Shown here: piece after piece, positions 1 through 8,800 of the stretch
Numbering within the stretch: position 1 is the first letter of the stretch
Layout: every line of letters begins with the position of its first letter
NCBI RefSeq assembly: GCF_008065115.1
Contig: NZ_CP042913.1
Coordinates: forward strand, 2,578,338-2,642,337
Direction: 5' to 3'
Length of the DNA stretch: 64,000 bases
Source: Bythopirellula goksoeyrii
Lineage (GTDB): Bacteria > Planctomycetota > Planctomycetia > Pirellulales > Lacipirellulaceae
Program-made: the position numbers and the translations under genes
The notes under the pieces: model-generated
Told to the model about the DNA's origin: nothing
Seen by the model: only the letters and a program-made list of their open reading frames with translations
Databases searched by the model: none

Positions 1-1
1 G

Positions 2-1585
2 ATGCTCTACCGCAGCGACGATCTCCCGCTTGGCCTTCCACCATCGGTGGACTCCGCACATATTGTCGACGAACCGAGCTATCCCGGTGACCGTATTCTG
101 GTCAACAAATACAGCTTTGGCTTCCGCGATCCGAAGCGTTGGGAAGTCGTCGTATTCAAGTTCCCCGGTAACGGTGAAATGAACTACATCAAGCGACTCG
201 TTGGCTTACCGGGAGAAGTTCTGCAAGTCTATCAAGGAGATATCTTTATCCGCCCCGAAGAGGAGGGTTCAGAATTTCACATCGAGCGTAAACCACCGCA
301 CAAGGTGAAGGCAATGCTCCAGCCAGTGCATGATACGGACTACGATCCTTCGATCCTCTATGATGCCGGCTGGCCCTTGCGGTGGAGCGATGCGAACGGA
401 GGCTGGCAAACCGAAGTAGAAAAGGACGATTCCAACATCGTGCAACGACACAAGTTTGTTTCTACCGATTCCCCAGCAGACGCGCCCGTGGCATGGCTCC
501 GGTATCAACACCTGCTGCCGGACGACAATGATTGGACCGTCGCCCGCCGCTATGCCGACCAGGGTAAGTTTGTGGGAACCACGAAGGAGCAGTGGATCGA
601 GGGCGTTCGACCACAACTCATCAGCGATTTTAACCCCTATAATGCCCGCATCCTGCGAGCTCAGCTCATGAATCGTGGACCCCTGCAGATGGAACCCCAT
701 TTGTTGGGAATGGAGTGGGTCATGGACCTCGGGGTCTTGTTCGACGTAGACATTCATGAGGCCCAGGGTGAATTGCTGTTGGACCTCGTCGAGGCAGGAA
801 AGCATTTTACTTGCCAGATCGATCTCAAGACGGGCATAGCGACTCTAAGCATCGACGGGCTTTCAGAATTTACGGCGACTGCCCAAACGCCACTCTCCAG
901 AGCAGGCAATTTTCGAGTGCAGTTTGCCAATGTCGATGATCAACTCATGCTGTGGGTCGATGACAAGCTTATTTTGTTCGGGGATGGCGAGGGCGCAGCG
1001 ACGTACGATGCCGACAAGCTTTTTGGCGGCCGCGAGAATGCCATTCCACAGACCTCAGAGGATGACCCCGGCGATCTTTCTCCGATCGGTATCGGTGCCC
1101 GAGGTGCTTCGCTCACCATCAACCATATCGAAGTGCTGCGAGACATTTATTACATTTCTGCGCGAGCCAGCGATAAACCGGTTCGAGCCAAGTGGAGCGG
1201 AATGGGCTATCACCTCGACTACGATCATCCCGACGATGAGGCCCAACTAGCGGACGGAACGGTCCTTCCGCCGCTGAGTTATGAGCGTCAGATGTTCTCT
1301 GACCCCGACACGTGGCCCCGCTTCCTCACGCGTCACAAACGCACATTCCCCGTGGAGAAGGGGCAATATTTTGTCATGGGAGACAACAGCCCCGAAAGCC
1401 TCGACTGCCGCCTTTGGAAACACGGGAATGATCCAAACGCCGTTCCGGGGGGAGCTTATCTAGATGCACGATTGATGACCGGCGATGCCGTCTGCGTATT
1501 TTGGCCCCATTCGTGGGGAAACATTCCTGGGTTGAAAAAGCTACCTGGATTCCCCAACTTTTGGGATATGAGAATTGTGAGGTGA
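2..1585 (+). CDS. lepB: Type I signal peptidase (S26), 5' end outside window
   Basis: This enzyme cleaves signal peptides from exported proteins at the outer face of the inner membrane. The readable part shows the substrate-binding and general-base region (GDRILVNKYSF at about 30-40, then NYIKRLVGLPGE with the catalytic Lys at about 64) and the C-terminal box GDNSPESLDCR at about 460-470. The membrane anchor and catalytic Ser of the family lie before the Lys box and are not visible, so the true start is upstream of the window and the Met at base 2 is internal. About 390 residues separate the Lys box from the GDNS box, far more than in E. coli-type enzymes. This insertion contains a beta-rich stretch (about 225-390) that may fold like a laminin-G/concanavalin domain; that fold is inferred. 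lptB follows 99 bp downstream. Confidence 0.9.
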   Translation: MLYRSDDLPLGLPPSVDSAHIVDEPSYPGDRILVNKYSFGFRDPKRWEVVVFKFPGNGEMNYIKRLVGLPGEVLQVYQGDIFIRPEEEGSEFHIERKPPHKVKAMLQPVHDTDYDPSILYDAGWPLRWSDANGGWQTEVEKDDSNIVQRHKFVSTDSPADAPVAWLRYQHLLPDDNDWTVARRYADQGKFVGTTKEQWIEGVRPQLISDFNPYNARILRAQLMNRGPLQMEPHLLGMEWVMDLGVLFDVDIHEAQGELLLDLVEAGKHFTCQIDLKTGIATLSIDGLSEFTATAQTPLSRAGNFRVQFANVDDQLMLWVDDKLILFGDGEGAATYDADKLFGGRENAIPQTSEDDPGDLSPIGIGARGASLTINHIEVLRDIYYISARASDKPVRAKWSGMGYHLDYDHPDDEAQLADGTVLPPLSYERQMFSDPDTWPRFLTRHKRTFPVEKGQYFVMGDNSPESLDCRLWKHGNDPNAVPGGAYLDARLMTGDAVCVFWPHSWGNIPGLKKLPGFPNFWDMRIVR

Positions 1586-1618
1586 GTAGGTGACGGGTGA
1601 GTAAGTCGGACATCCCAA

Positions 1619-1658
1619 CACTTACTCACTTACTCACTTACTCACTTACTCACCTACT
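1619..1658. repeat. Tandem 8-bp repeat downstream of signal peptidase
   Basis: Four perfect copies of CACTTACT (1619-1650) are followed by a degenerate fifth, CACCTACT. Sequence just after the lepB stop (about 1580-1606, GTGAGTAGGTG and GAGTAAG) is the reverse complement of these units, so the transcript can fold into alternative hairpins between lepB and lptB. The array looks like a slippage-prone microsatellite. A terminator role is possible, but there is no U-tract. Confidence 0.8.
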
Positions 1659-1684
1659 AACTCCCCCCGTCATGGAGGACGAAC

Positions 1685-2518
1685 GTGTCACTACTGCGAG
1701 CAAGTGGATTGGTAAAAAGCTACGGCCGGCGCCGCGTGGTTGATGGTGTCGACTTTGCTGTCGAGCGGGGCGAGATCGTGGGACTTCTGGGTCCCAATGG
1801 TGCAGGTAAAACGACTTCTTTCCGCATGACTTGCGGTATGGTTGAGCCCGATTCAGGCCAAGTCATGCTGGGCGGGCACGAAGTGACCGAATGGCCCATG
1901 TATCGCCGCGCCCGCGACGGAGGAATGGGCTACTTGGCGCAAGAATCGAGTGTCTTCCGCAAACTCTCGGTTCAGAACAACCTCCTGGGCGTGATGGAAA
2001 TGCTCGGCATCGACCGCAAGACACGCCGCAAGAGGTGTGAGGAGCTGCTCGAACAGTTCGGCATCACTAAACTACGCCGCAGCAAGGCCCACCAACTCTC
2101 CGGTGGTGAACGTCGCCGCCTGGAGATCGCGCGCTCGCTGGTTTCCGATCCTCAGATTATCCTCCTTGATGAACCTTTCACTGGTATCGACCCGGTTACG
2201 ATTGCCAGTATTCAAGAAATCATCCGCGACTTGCGGTCGCGGGGCATATCGATCCTTATCACCGACCATCAGGTGCGCGAGACACTGCAAATCACCGACC
2301 GGAGCTATGTCATCCGCGCTGGCCAGGTCCTCTGCCATGGCACACCCAATGAAGTTTTGCAAAATCCCGAGGCACGCAAACATTACTTTGGCGAAGGTAT
2401 GGAAATGAGCCTCGCTGGTCCTCATTCCGTGCCTGAGACATCCGCTGAAACCAGACTCGCTGCCCTTCGTGAGCGAATTTCGCATCGCTTCAACGATCCC
2501 CACGAAGGTGCCGCCTAG
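1685..2518 (+). CDS. lptB: LPS export ABC transporter ATP-binding protein LptB
   Basis: This is the cytoplasmic ATPase that powers lipopolysaccharide extraction from the inner membrane through LptF/G. The 277-residue protein has Walker A GPNGAGKTT (36-44), signature LSGGE (138-142), Walker B IILLDE (158-163) and an H-loop ITDHQ near 196. The spacing and the GMGYLAQ and LDEPFTGIDP stretches are typical of LptB rather than of generic ABC ATPases. The start is a GTG at 1685, chosen because GGAGG lies at 1675-1679. A C-terminal tail of about 35 residues extends past the usual end of the family. lptF, lptG and lptC are not nearby. The lpxD-lpxI pair at 10.6-12.6 kb belongs to the same envelope pathway. 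Confidence 0.93.
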   Translation: MSLLRASGLVKSYGRRRVVDGVDFAVERGEIVGLLGPNGAGKTTSFRMTCGMVEPDSGQVMLGGHEVTEWPMYRRARDGGMGYLAQESSVFRKLSVQNNLLGVMEMLGIDRKTRRKRCEELLEQFGITKLRRSKAHQLSGGERRRLEIARSLVSDPQIILLDEPFTGIDPVTIASIQEIIRDLRSRGISILITDHQVRETLQITDRSYVIRAGQVLCHGTPNEVLQNPEARKHYFGEGMEMSLAGPHSVPETSAETRLAALRERISHRFNDPHEGAA

Positions 2519-2544
2519 AGTTCGAGGCAAATGAGGATTCCTTC

Positions 2545-2608
2545 CTAGCCGTTGGCGGAAGCCGATGGTTCGTCGGAAATTCAACCATTGGCTTCCGCCA
2601 ACGGCTAG
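2545..2608. repeat. Large perfect palindrome, 19-bp arms
   Basis: The arms at 2545-2563 and 2590-2608 are exact inverse complements (CTAGCCGTTGGCGGAAGCC), separated by 26 bp that themselves contain a short inner inverted repeat (GATGGTT/AACCATT). The palindrome sits between lptB and the TIGR03032-like gene. It resembles in design the palindrome at 34544-34605, which also begins TAGCC and contains CGGAAGGC. It could act as a transcription punctuation hairpin or be a REP-like mobile palindrome. Confidence 0.85.
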
Positions 2609-2652
2609 AAAGTAAGTTCGCCGCGAGTTGAATTGCTTGCTACAATGTCGCC

Positions 2653-3807
2653 ATGAGTGACACTTCTAATACGAACGGCGCCATCGAACCTGAGACCGCA
2701 CCGGATGCCCCGCCACCGTTGCGTAGCGTTCACACATCGAACCTTCCTCAGATCTTTTCGGAAGGGGCCTTCTCGCTATTGGTTACCACCTACCAGGCGG
2801 GCAAACTCGTGCTATTGCGCAACGACAAGGGAGTGCTCAACACTCACTTCCGCAATTTCCTCAAACCGATGGGCTTGGCGGTTCACGGCGGGAAGCTGGC
2901 CATTGGTTGCAGCATCGACATTTGGGAATTTCACAATGTGCCTGCTGTTTGCCAGCGACTTGATGATCACGAAGAGAACAAAGAAACCGGCTTTCAGCAC
3001 GACGCCTGCTTCCTGCCCCGCCGCAGTCATACCACCGGTGACATGCAGATTCATGAAATGGCCTGGGTGGATGATGAACTCTGGTTTGTGAATACGGCTT
3101 TTAGTTGTCTCGCCACACGCAGCGAGCTCAACAGTTTCGAGCCTCGCTGGCGGCCCAAGTTTATCACGGAACTTGTCCCCGGCGATTATTGCCACCTCAA
3201 TGGGCTGGCCACCCGCGATGGACGGATTCGCTATGTCACCGCTCTGGGTGAAACCAATACCCCCGGCGGTTGGCGCGATAACAAACGCGACGGCGGGCTC
3301 TTGATCGATGTCGACTCGAACGAGATCATCGTACGTGGCCTTTCGATGCCCCATTCCCCTCGCTGGTATCGCGACAAACTCTGGCTGCTAGAATCGGGCA
3401 ATGGCACTTTTGGCACCGTCGACTTGGACACGGGCAAGTACGAACAGGTTGCTGAACTCCCCGGCTTTACACGCGGCATCTCCTTTCTCGGACCACTGGC
3501 ATTTATCGGACTCTCACAGGTTCGCGAGTCGGCCGTTTTCAGTGGCATCCCCTTGGTAGAGCGATTGGAAGAACGCACCTGCGGCGTCTGGGTGATCAAC
3601 ATCGAAACGGGCCAAACGGTCGCTTTCTGTCGATTCGAAGACGCCGTGCAGGAAATCTTTGCTGTCGAAGTGCTGCTCGGAAGTCGCTTTCCCGATCTTG
3701 TGAATCACGACGTGGAACTCATCGGCAGATCCTACGTACTAGGCGACGAAGCCCTCGCCCAAGTCCCCGCCGATCTGCGAGCGGGAACACCTAAACGCAG
3801 AGAATAG
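2653..3807 (+). CDS. TIGR03032 family protein (function unknown)
   Basis: A 384-residue protein resembling the TIGR03032/DUF4915 family of conserved proteins with no assigned reaction. Recognisable stretches are the early LVTTYQAGKLVLLR, the HDACFLPRRSHTTGDMQIHE block and a downstream WFVNTAFSCLA segment. The repeated short beta-like blocks suggest a propeller-type fold, which is inference. No signal peptide or membrane segment is visible, so it is probably cytoplasmic. The first 24 residues are low complexity (Thr, Pro, Ala rich) and look unstructured. The gene lies alone between a palindrome and the SDR gene, with only 91 bp to the preferred SDR start. Confidence 0.8.
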   Translation: MSDTSNTNGAIEPETAPDAPPPLRSVHTSNLPQIFSEGAFSLLVTTYQAGKLVLLRNDKGVLNTHFRNFLKPMGLAVHGGKLAIGCSIDIWEFHNVPAVCQRLDDHEENKETGFQHDACFLPRRSHTTGDMQIHEMAWVDDELWFVNTAFSCLATRSELNSFEPRWRPKFITELVPGDYCHLNGLATRDGRIRYVTALGETNTPGGWRDNKRDGGLLIDVDSNEIIVRGLSMPHSPRWYRDKLWLLESGNGTFGTVDLDTGKYEQVAELPGFTRGISFLGPLAFIGLSQVRESAVFSGIPLVERLEERTCGVWVINIETGQTVAFCRFEDAVQEIFAVEVLLGSRFPDLVNHDVELIGRSYVLGDEALAQVPADLRAGTPKRRE

Positions 3808-3898
3808 CGCATCTGGTTTTTTGCCCAGCCTTTGCTACACTACTCTCCTGGAACAGCGTCTTTCTTACCCTTCGTATTGGCATCTCCTCACGGTGTAC

Positions 3899-4762
3899 AT
3901 GAACACCCCTGCTCGCACCGTTTTCGTTACAGGTTGCTCTACAGGCATTGGCAGAGCGACTGCCCTTTTGCTTGCCGAGAAAGGTTTCCGCGTTTTCGCG
4001 GGACTCCGTGGTGAGCAGCAGGCCGCCGAGCTAGAGAACGCATCGAAGGGGAGTCTCACCACAATACTTTTGGATGTCACCCAGGAAGACCAAATCGCCA
4101 GTGCTGTTGCCACGATTCAAGCAGCCTGTCCAGAGGGACTCTATGCCCTGGTCAACAATGCAGGCGTCGCCTTAGCTGCAGCCACCGAGCTAACCACTGC
4201 CGACGAACTGCGAAAGGTTCTCGAGGTCAACGTAGTCGCACCACTGCGAATGATCCAGCACTGTCTACCGATGCTTCGGCAAACCCACGGCCGCATCATC
4301 AATGTCTCCTCGATGAACGGTACGCAAGCCTTGCCCATGGTGGGCGCCTACTCAGCAAGCAAGCACGCTCTTGAAGCAATTAACGACACGCTGCGCGTGG
4401 AACTGCGCCCCTGGCGGATCAAGCTGAGCCTCATTCGCCCTGGCCAGGTTCGAACGCCGATTTTCCACAAGTCGCATCAGCAAATCGAAGAACGCCGCGA
4501 CAAGATCCCCCCGGAATTGTGCCCCACTTATAGCGAATTCTACACGCGCGCTGCAGAATTCAACGAACGCGGCGCTAAATCGCGGACCTCCCCAGAGGAC
4601 GTCGCCCGTGTGATACACCGCGTGCTCAAGGCACGTTGGCCAAGAGTCCACTACCACGTCGGACTCGATGCCCACGGCATGAATCTCTTGCGCTACGTAC
4701 ACCCCAAACTCGTAGACCGCGTCCTGGCGCGAGTGATGGGACTGTTTCACCCTGTGGATTGA
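3899..4762 (+). CDS. Short-chain dehydrogenase/reductase (SDR)
   Basis: A classical SDR oxidoreductase of 287 residues that uses NAD(P)(H); the substrate cannot be read from sequence. It has the nucleotide-binding TGCSTGIG (11-18), NNAGV, the catalytic Tyr-Lys pair in YSASK (Tyr151, Lys155) and the post-catalytic RPGQVRTPI segment. A C-terminal extension after about residue 190 with a Pro/Arg-rich region resembles the retinol dehydrogenase-like or YbbO-like SDR subgroup. The ATG at 3899 is preferred over an upstream in-frame Met at 3821 because the cofactor motif then starts at residue 11, as is normal. The gene converges on the peroxiredoxin, with a hairpin between them. Confidence 0.88.
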   Translation: MNTPARTVFVTGCSTGIGRATALLLAEKGFRVFAGLRGEQQAAELENASKGSLTTILLDVTQEDQIASAVATIQAACPEGLYALVNNAGVALAAATELTTADELRKVLEVNVVAPLRMIQHCLPMLRQTHGRIINVSSMNGTQALPMVGAYSASKHALEAINDTLRVELRPWRIKLSLIRPGQVRTPIFHKSHQQIEERRDKIPPELCPTYSEFYTRAAEFNERGAKSRTSPEDVARVIHRVLKARWPRVHYHVGLDAHGMNLLRYVHPKLVDRVLARVMGLFHPVD

Positions 4763-4792
4763 AACGTAGAGATTTCGATAAAGTAGCCAACT

Positions 4793-4817
4793 CGTCACTA
4801 GGCTCTGCCTAGTGACG
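4793..4817. terminator. Hairpin between convergent genes
   Basis: A perfect 11-bp stem (CGTCACTAGGC / GCCTAGTGACG) with a 3-nt loop lies 30 bp after the SDR stop, in the convergent gap with the peroxiredoxin gene. There is no T-run on either strand, so it would be a stabilising or punctuation hairpin rather than a canonical intrinsic terminator. Confidence 0.55.
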
Positions 4818-4910
4818 CAATGAATTCCAGGCACCGCCTGCTCGTGCGCTGCCTCGCAACTCTCAATTATGAATTCAAGAAAAAAGAAGCGCAGCCTTGG
4901 AACGAGTTAC

Positions 4911-5508
4911 CTACTCCTCTCCCCCCTCCAGTTTCTCCACCACTGCCATCACTTCTTCGCTATCCGCTGTTGGATTGACCGAAGTGTTCTTGTAGACGAT
5001 CTTTCCATCTCTATCGATCACAAAGGTCCAACGGTTTGCTGTCACACCACGATCGAGCGTGATTTCCTTGCCGCCAATATTGGTGGTGAACGAACCCCCA
5101 TCGCCCGTTTTCACGCCAAACGACTTAGCGATACTGCCATCGGGGTCGGCAAGCAGTGTGAAGTTAAGATTGTGTGCTTCTTTGAAATGCCGATGGTTTT
5201 CGGCCGAGTCGCCGCTAACGCCGAGCACCCCGCACATCGTGGTCTCGAAAACTCTGCATTGAGTCGCGGTAGCTGCACGCCTGCTTCGTACAACCACTAG
5301 TCATGTCGGCAGGGTAGAAATAGACTACCAGTATTTTCTGGCCCACAACATCGGTCGACTTAAACTCAGAATCGTCATCCGCGGCGCCGGAGAAATCGGG
5401 TGCTGAATCACCGACATTCAAATCCACGGGTTGGTCAGCAGCCCAGGTAGTTCCCAAACCGCAAACCAATGTGAAATAAGCAAATAGGACGAATACGTAG
5501 CATTTCAT
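4911..5508 (-). pseudogene. Exported BCP/PrxQ-like peroxiredoxin with a +1 frameshift
   Basis: Two overlapping minus-strand frames together make one thioredoxin-fold peroxiredoxin that reduces peroxides. The first frame gives a signal peptide (MKCYVFVLFAYFTLVCGLG) and the peroxidatic/resolving Cys pair in SGCTKQAC; the second gives LGVSGDSAENH and the C-terminal half. The frames meet at a CCCC run (5228-5231, GGGG on the coding strand). Removing one base there joins them as HDVRVLGVSGDS, and the span of 598 bp is exactly one base more than 199 codons. The start at 5508 follows a GGAGAGAG ribosome site. The frameshift is either a real inactivation, phase variation at a homopolymer, or a sequencing error. 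The envelope location is unusual for PrxQ, which is normally cytoplasmic. Confidence 0.8.
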
Positions 5509-5839
5509 GGCAACTCTCTCCGCATAATTGTGAAAATAAGTTTGCATTCTTACGACAATTAGATTACAACCTTAAGCGTCTGCTCAAACGCGTTTTGACG
5601 CAAGGGGCGAGCGGCATGGAACTTGAGGCGACGATGGTCTTTTTTGCTCTCTTCCTCCAGGCAAGTAGAGTCGTTCCCGTCATTCCGGCGAGAACCTGCC
5701 TTGTTGATTGTTGCATTCTGAGCAACACACAGCCCCCACTCATTCTTCCGATACCTCGGTACGCAGTATTTCATTCCCCTGCGACCATCATTTTATTTTT
5801 CATTTCTGTTATCTTCTTTTTCCCTCGGAGGAACTTCTC
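5509..5839. other. Divergent intergenic region, no gene seen
   Basis: This 331-bp space separates the start of the minus-strand peroxiredoxin from the start of the plus-strand beta-helix protein, so it should hold both promoters. Open frames here have no supported coding character. A GGAGG at 5827-5831 serves the downstream gene. Confidence 0.5.
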
Positions 5840-8800
5840 ATGGCACTCTTTCAGAAGACCTGCCGCGCGCGGCAGACCAGCAGCTTCATTCGCTCCCCCT
5901 ATGCGCGCTCACTGCACTGCGAACAACTAGAAGACCGTCGCCTGCTCGCTTTGCTCACCGTCACGACCGACCAGGACGTAGTTGACTTCAACGACGGCGT
6001 CACATCACTGCGCGAAGCAATCTTCGCAGTCAACACGGTCCCCGGCGCAGACGAAATCCAATTCGACTTCGGCCACGACGGACCCGCGACGATCCTGCTG
6101 ACTCAGGGAGAACTGGAGATCACCGATTCGCTGACTATCACGGGGTCAGGGGCGGAGTTGTTGACGATTGATGCCCAGCAGCAGTCGCGGATTTTCAGTG
6201 TGAACGGTTTGGCCGGTGATGTGGCTTTCGTTGGCATGACAATGACGAATGGAAAAACTACTCTTGCCCAAGAAGGAGGCGGAGCGATTAGTGCCCTTCG
6301 GGGAATGAGAGTCTTTATCGATAACAGCATACTTCAAGACAACTCAACTTCAGGCTTTCGTTCCCGAGGTGGGGCAATTATTTCTAATAATGAGCTGCAG
6401 ATTCGCGAAAGTATCATTAGCGGAAACTTTACTACTGGCTTAAATGCCAGTGGTGGAGGAATCTATGCCACTTCAATAACTCTGGTTGACTCACTTGTAG
6501 AAGGAAATCGCACCCACGGAAATGATGCTCGCGGCGGGGGTATAGCTTCTTTGAGCAGTAGTCAAAAAGAAACATTCTTTGAGAGAAGTCACATAATTAA
6601 TAATGAGACTGTTGGAAATTTCTCACTAGGTGGTGGAATTGCCCACTGGATAGGCAATCTCACCATTCATGATTCTTTGATCTCTGGGAATAAGACATCG
6701 GGGGACCGTGCTTCAGGTGGTGGCGTTTACTTTGACCATGGAAGTCTGTCTATCAGTTCAAGCTCGATAATTGACAACAGTACAACTGGTACCCACTCCA
6801 GAGGCGGCGGTCTCTTCTCTCATGGAAGTCTAAATACAATCGAGTCGAGCACAATCAGTGGGAACAGCACTATTGCATCTGGAGGCGGCATCTATTCCCT
6901 AGGAAATCTAGATCTTTTTTATAGTGCTGTTTCCAATAACTCAGTTTATGGAATGTTTGTTTATGGTGGAGGTCTGGCACTTCATTCATTTTCAACTATT
7001 GTTAATAGTACGATAAGCGGCAACAAAGCCACAGGCCAATCTGCTGCTGGGGGTGGGATAGATGCCAGGGGTTCTCTTCAGATTAGCAATACGACTATCT
7101 CTGAGAATAAAGCGCAAGGATACAGCAGTCGGGGAGGCGGTGTTTTCGCTTCGTCTCTCACGCTTTCGCACAGTACAATCACTGGCAATCGAGTAGTTGG
7201 TGATGATTCTCGTGGAGGAGGTGTCGTGGGTATTCACACTTCGATTCAACATTCCATTATCGCCAACAACGAAGCAACTTATGCTGATTCTGATCTGCAT
7301 TGGCCAACGCAATCACGCAACATCTCATTCAGTCTCATCGGCACCAACGCAGGAAACAATCTCACCGAAACCCCCATTGGTTCACCCGATGCCAACGGCA
7401 ACCTCATCGGCGGCCCCATCCACGGTGTGATCGATCCCCTCCTCGGCCCGTTGGCCGATAATGGCGGCCCAACCCTGACCCACGCCCTCCTCCCCGGCAG
7501 CCCGGCCATCAATGCCGGCGAGCCTGCTTTAGTGGGCTGGGATGTCCCCGCCTTCGACCAACGCGGCGAACCATTTACTCGCGTCTTTGGCGGGCGGATA
7601 GACATCGGTGCCTTTGAGGCCCAGTCGTTTGTCGTCGACACACTCGTCGACGAAAGCGATGGCGACTATTCCCCAGGCGATTTCTCACTTCGCGAAGCCA
7701 TTGAATTGGCTAATCAAATTGCAGGCGCGAACACGATCGAGTTTGATCCCCTCCTCACCGCCACCGCTGGACCATTACCCGCAACGATTCTTCTCACTAT
7801 GGGCCAATTAGAGATCACCGATTCGCTCACGATCAACGGACCGGGGGCGGAGTTGCTGACCATTGATACGAGTGGTTTGCCAGGGAGCATCTTCGAAATT
7901 AACGATACGATCTCAGCAAATCTGATAGATACGAAGATTGCCGGCGTCACCCTTACTGGCGCTACCGATTCGGCGATTCATTTGAGCGAGAACTTGACTG
8001 TCAGTGAAACTGTTTTTCATAATAATCGCGCTACGCAAGGTGGGGCAATCCGGGTCGACAACTCTTCTCGTCGAATCCCTGGAATCAACTTGACTGTGCA
8101 TGATTCTCTATTCGTCGACAATCACGCGGACGTAAACTCTAAAAGCCAAGGTGGCGCGATTTACTTCGTTCCGTGGGATGGAGAACTATCAATCAATACG
8201 AGTAGCTTTCACGAAAACTCGGCTGTTCTCCATGGTGGGGCAATCTATTCTGGCACGTTCACAAGCGTTTCTATTGAGCAGTCCAGCTTCGAAAATAATC
8301 AGGCCGACTATGGTGGGGGAATTAGTCTCGGAGGCAATAGCTTGCATTCGGCCACGATCAAAAACTCTAGCTTTCTCGGCAATATCGCTACATTATCGGG
8401 AGGAGGCATCTATTCCGGCAAGGACTTGACGATTGGCGATAGCAAGATTACCGGCAATCGTACACTCAAGGAGAATATTCTGTCTTTCGATAAACATGGT
8501 GGAGGTGGCTTATTGCAATTATACGGAAGATTAACGGTCGATAATTCTACGATCAGTGGCAACTCATCTAAAGGGGATGGTGGCGGCATAGGAGCTGGAG
8601 GGCACAGTTTTTTGACAAACACATCGATATTCAACAATGCCGCAATAGGTAAAGGAGGTGGGATCAACATTAGAAACGGGCTATTGGAACTTCAAACCAC
8701 TGTCATAGTAGAAAACACTTCGGGACTACTGGGAGGAGGAGGCATCTATGCTGAAACCTCGTTACAAGGTACTTCTTCCATCCGAAACTCGACCATCAGC

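Noticed and set aside
1619-1658. CRISPR-like array
   Set aside because: Units are 8 bp, contiguous and without spacers, so this is a simple tandem repeat.
4869-5300. Plus-strand frame across the peroxiredoxin
   Set aside because: It is the antisense of the clear peroxiredoxin C-terminal half and has no ribosome site or domain.
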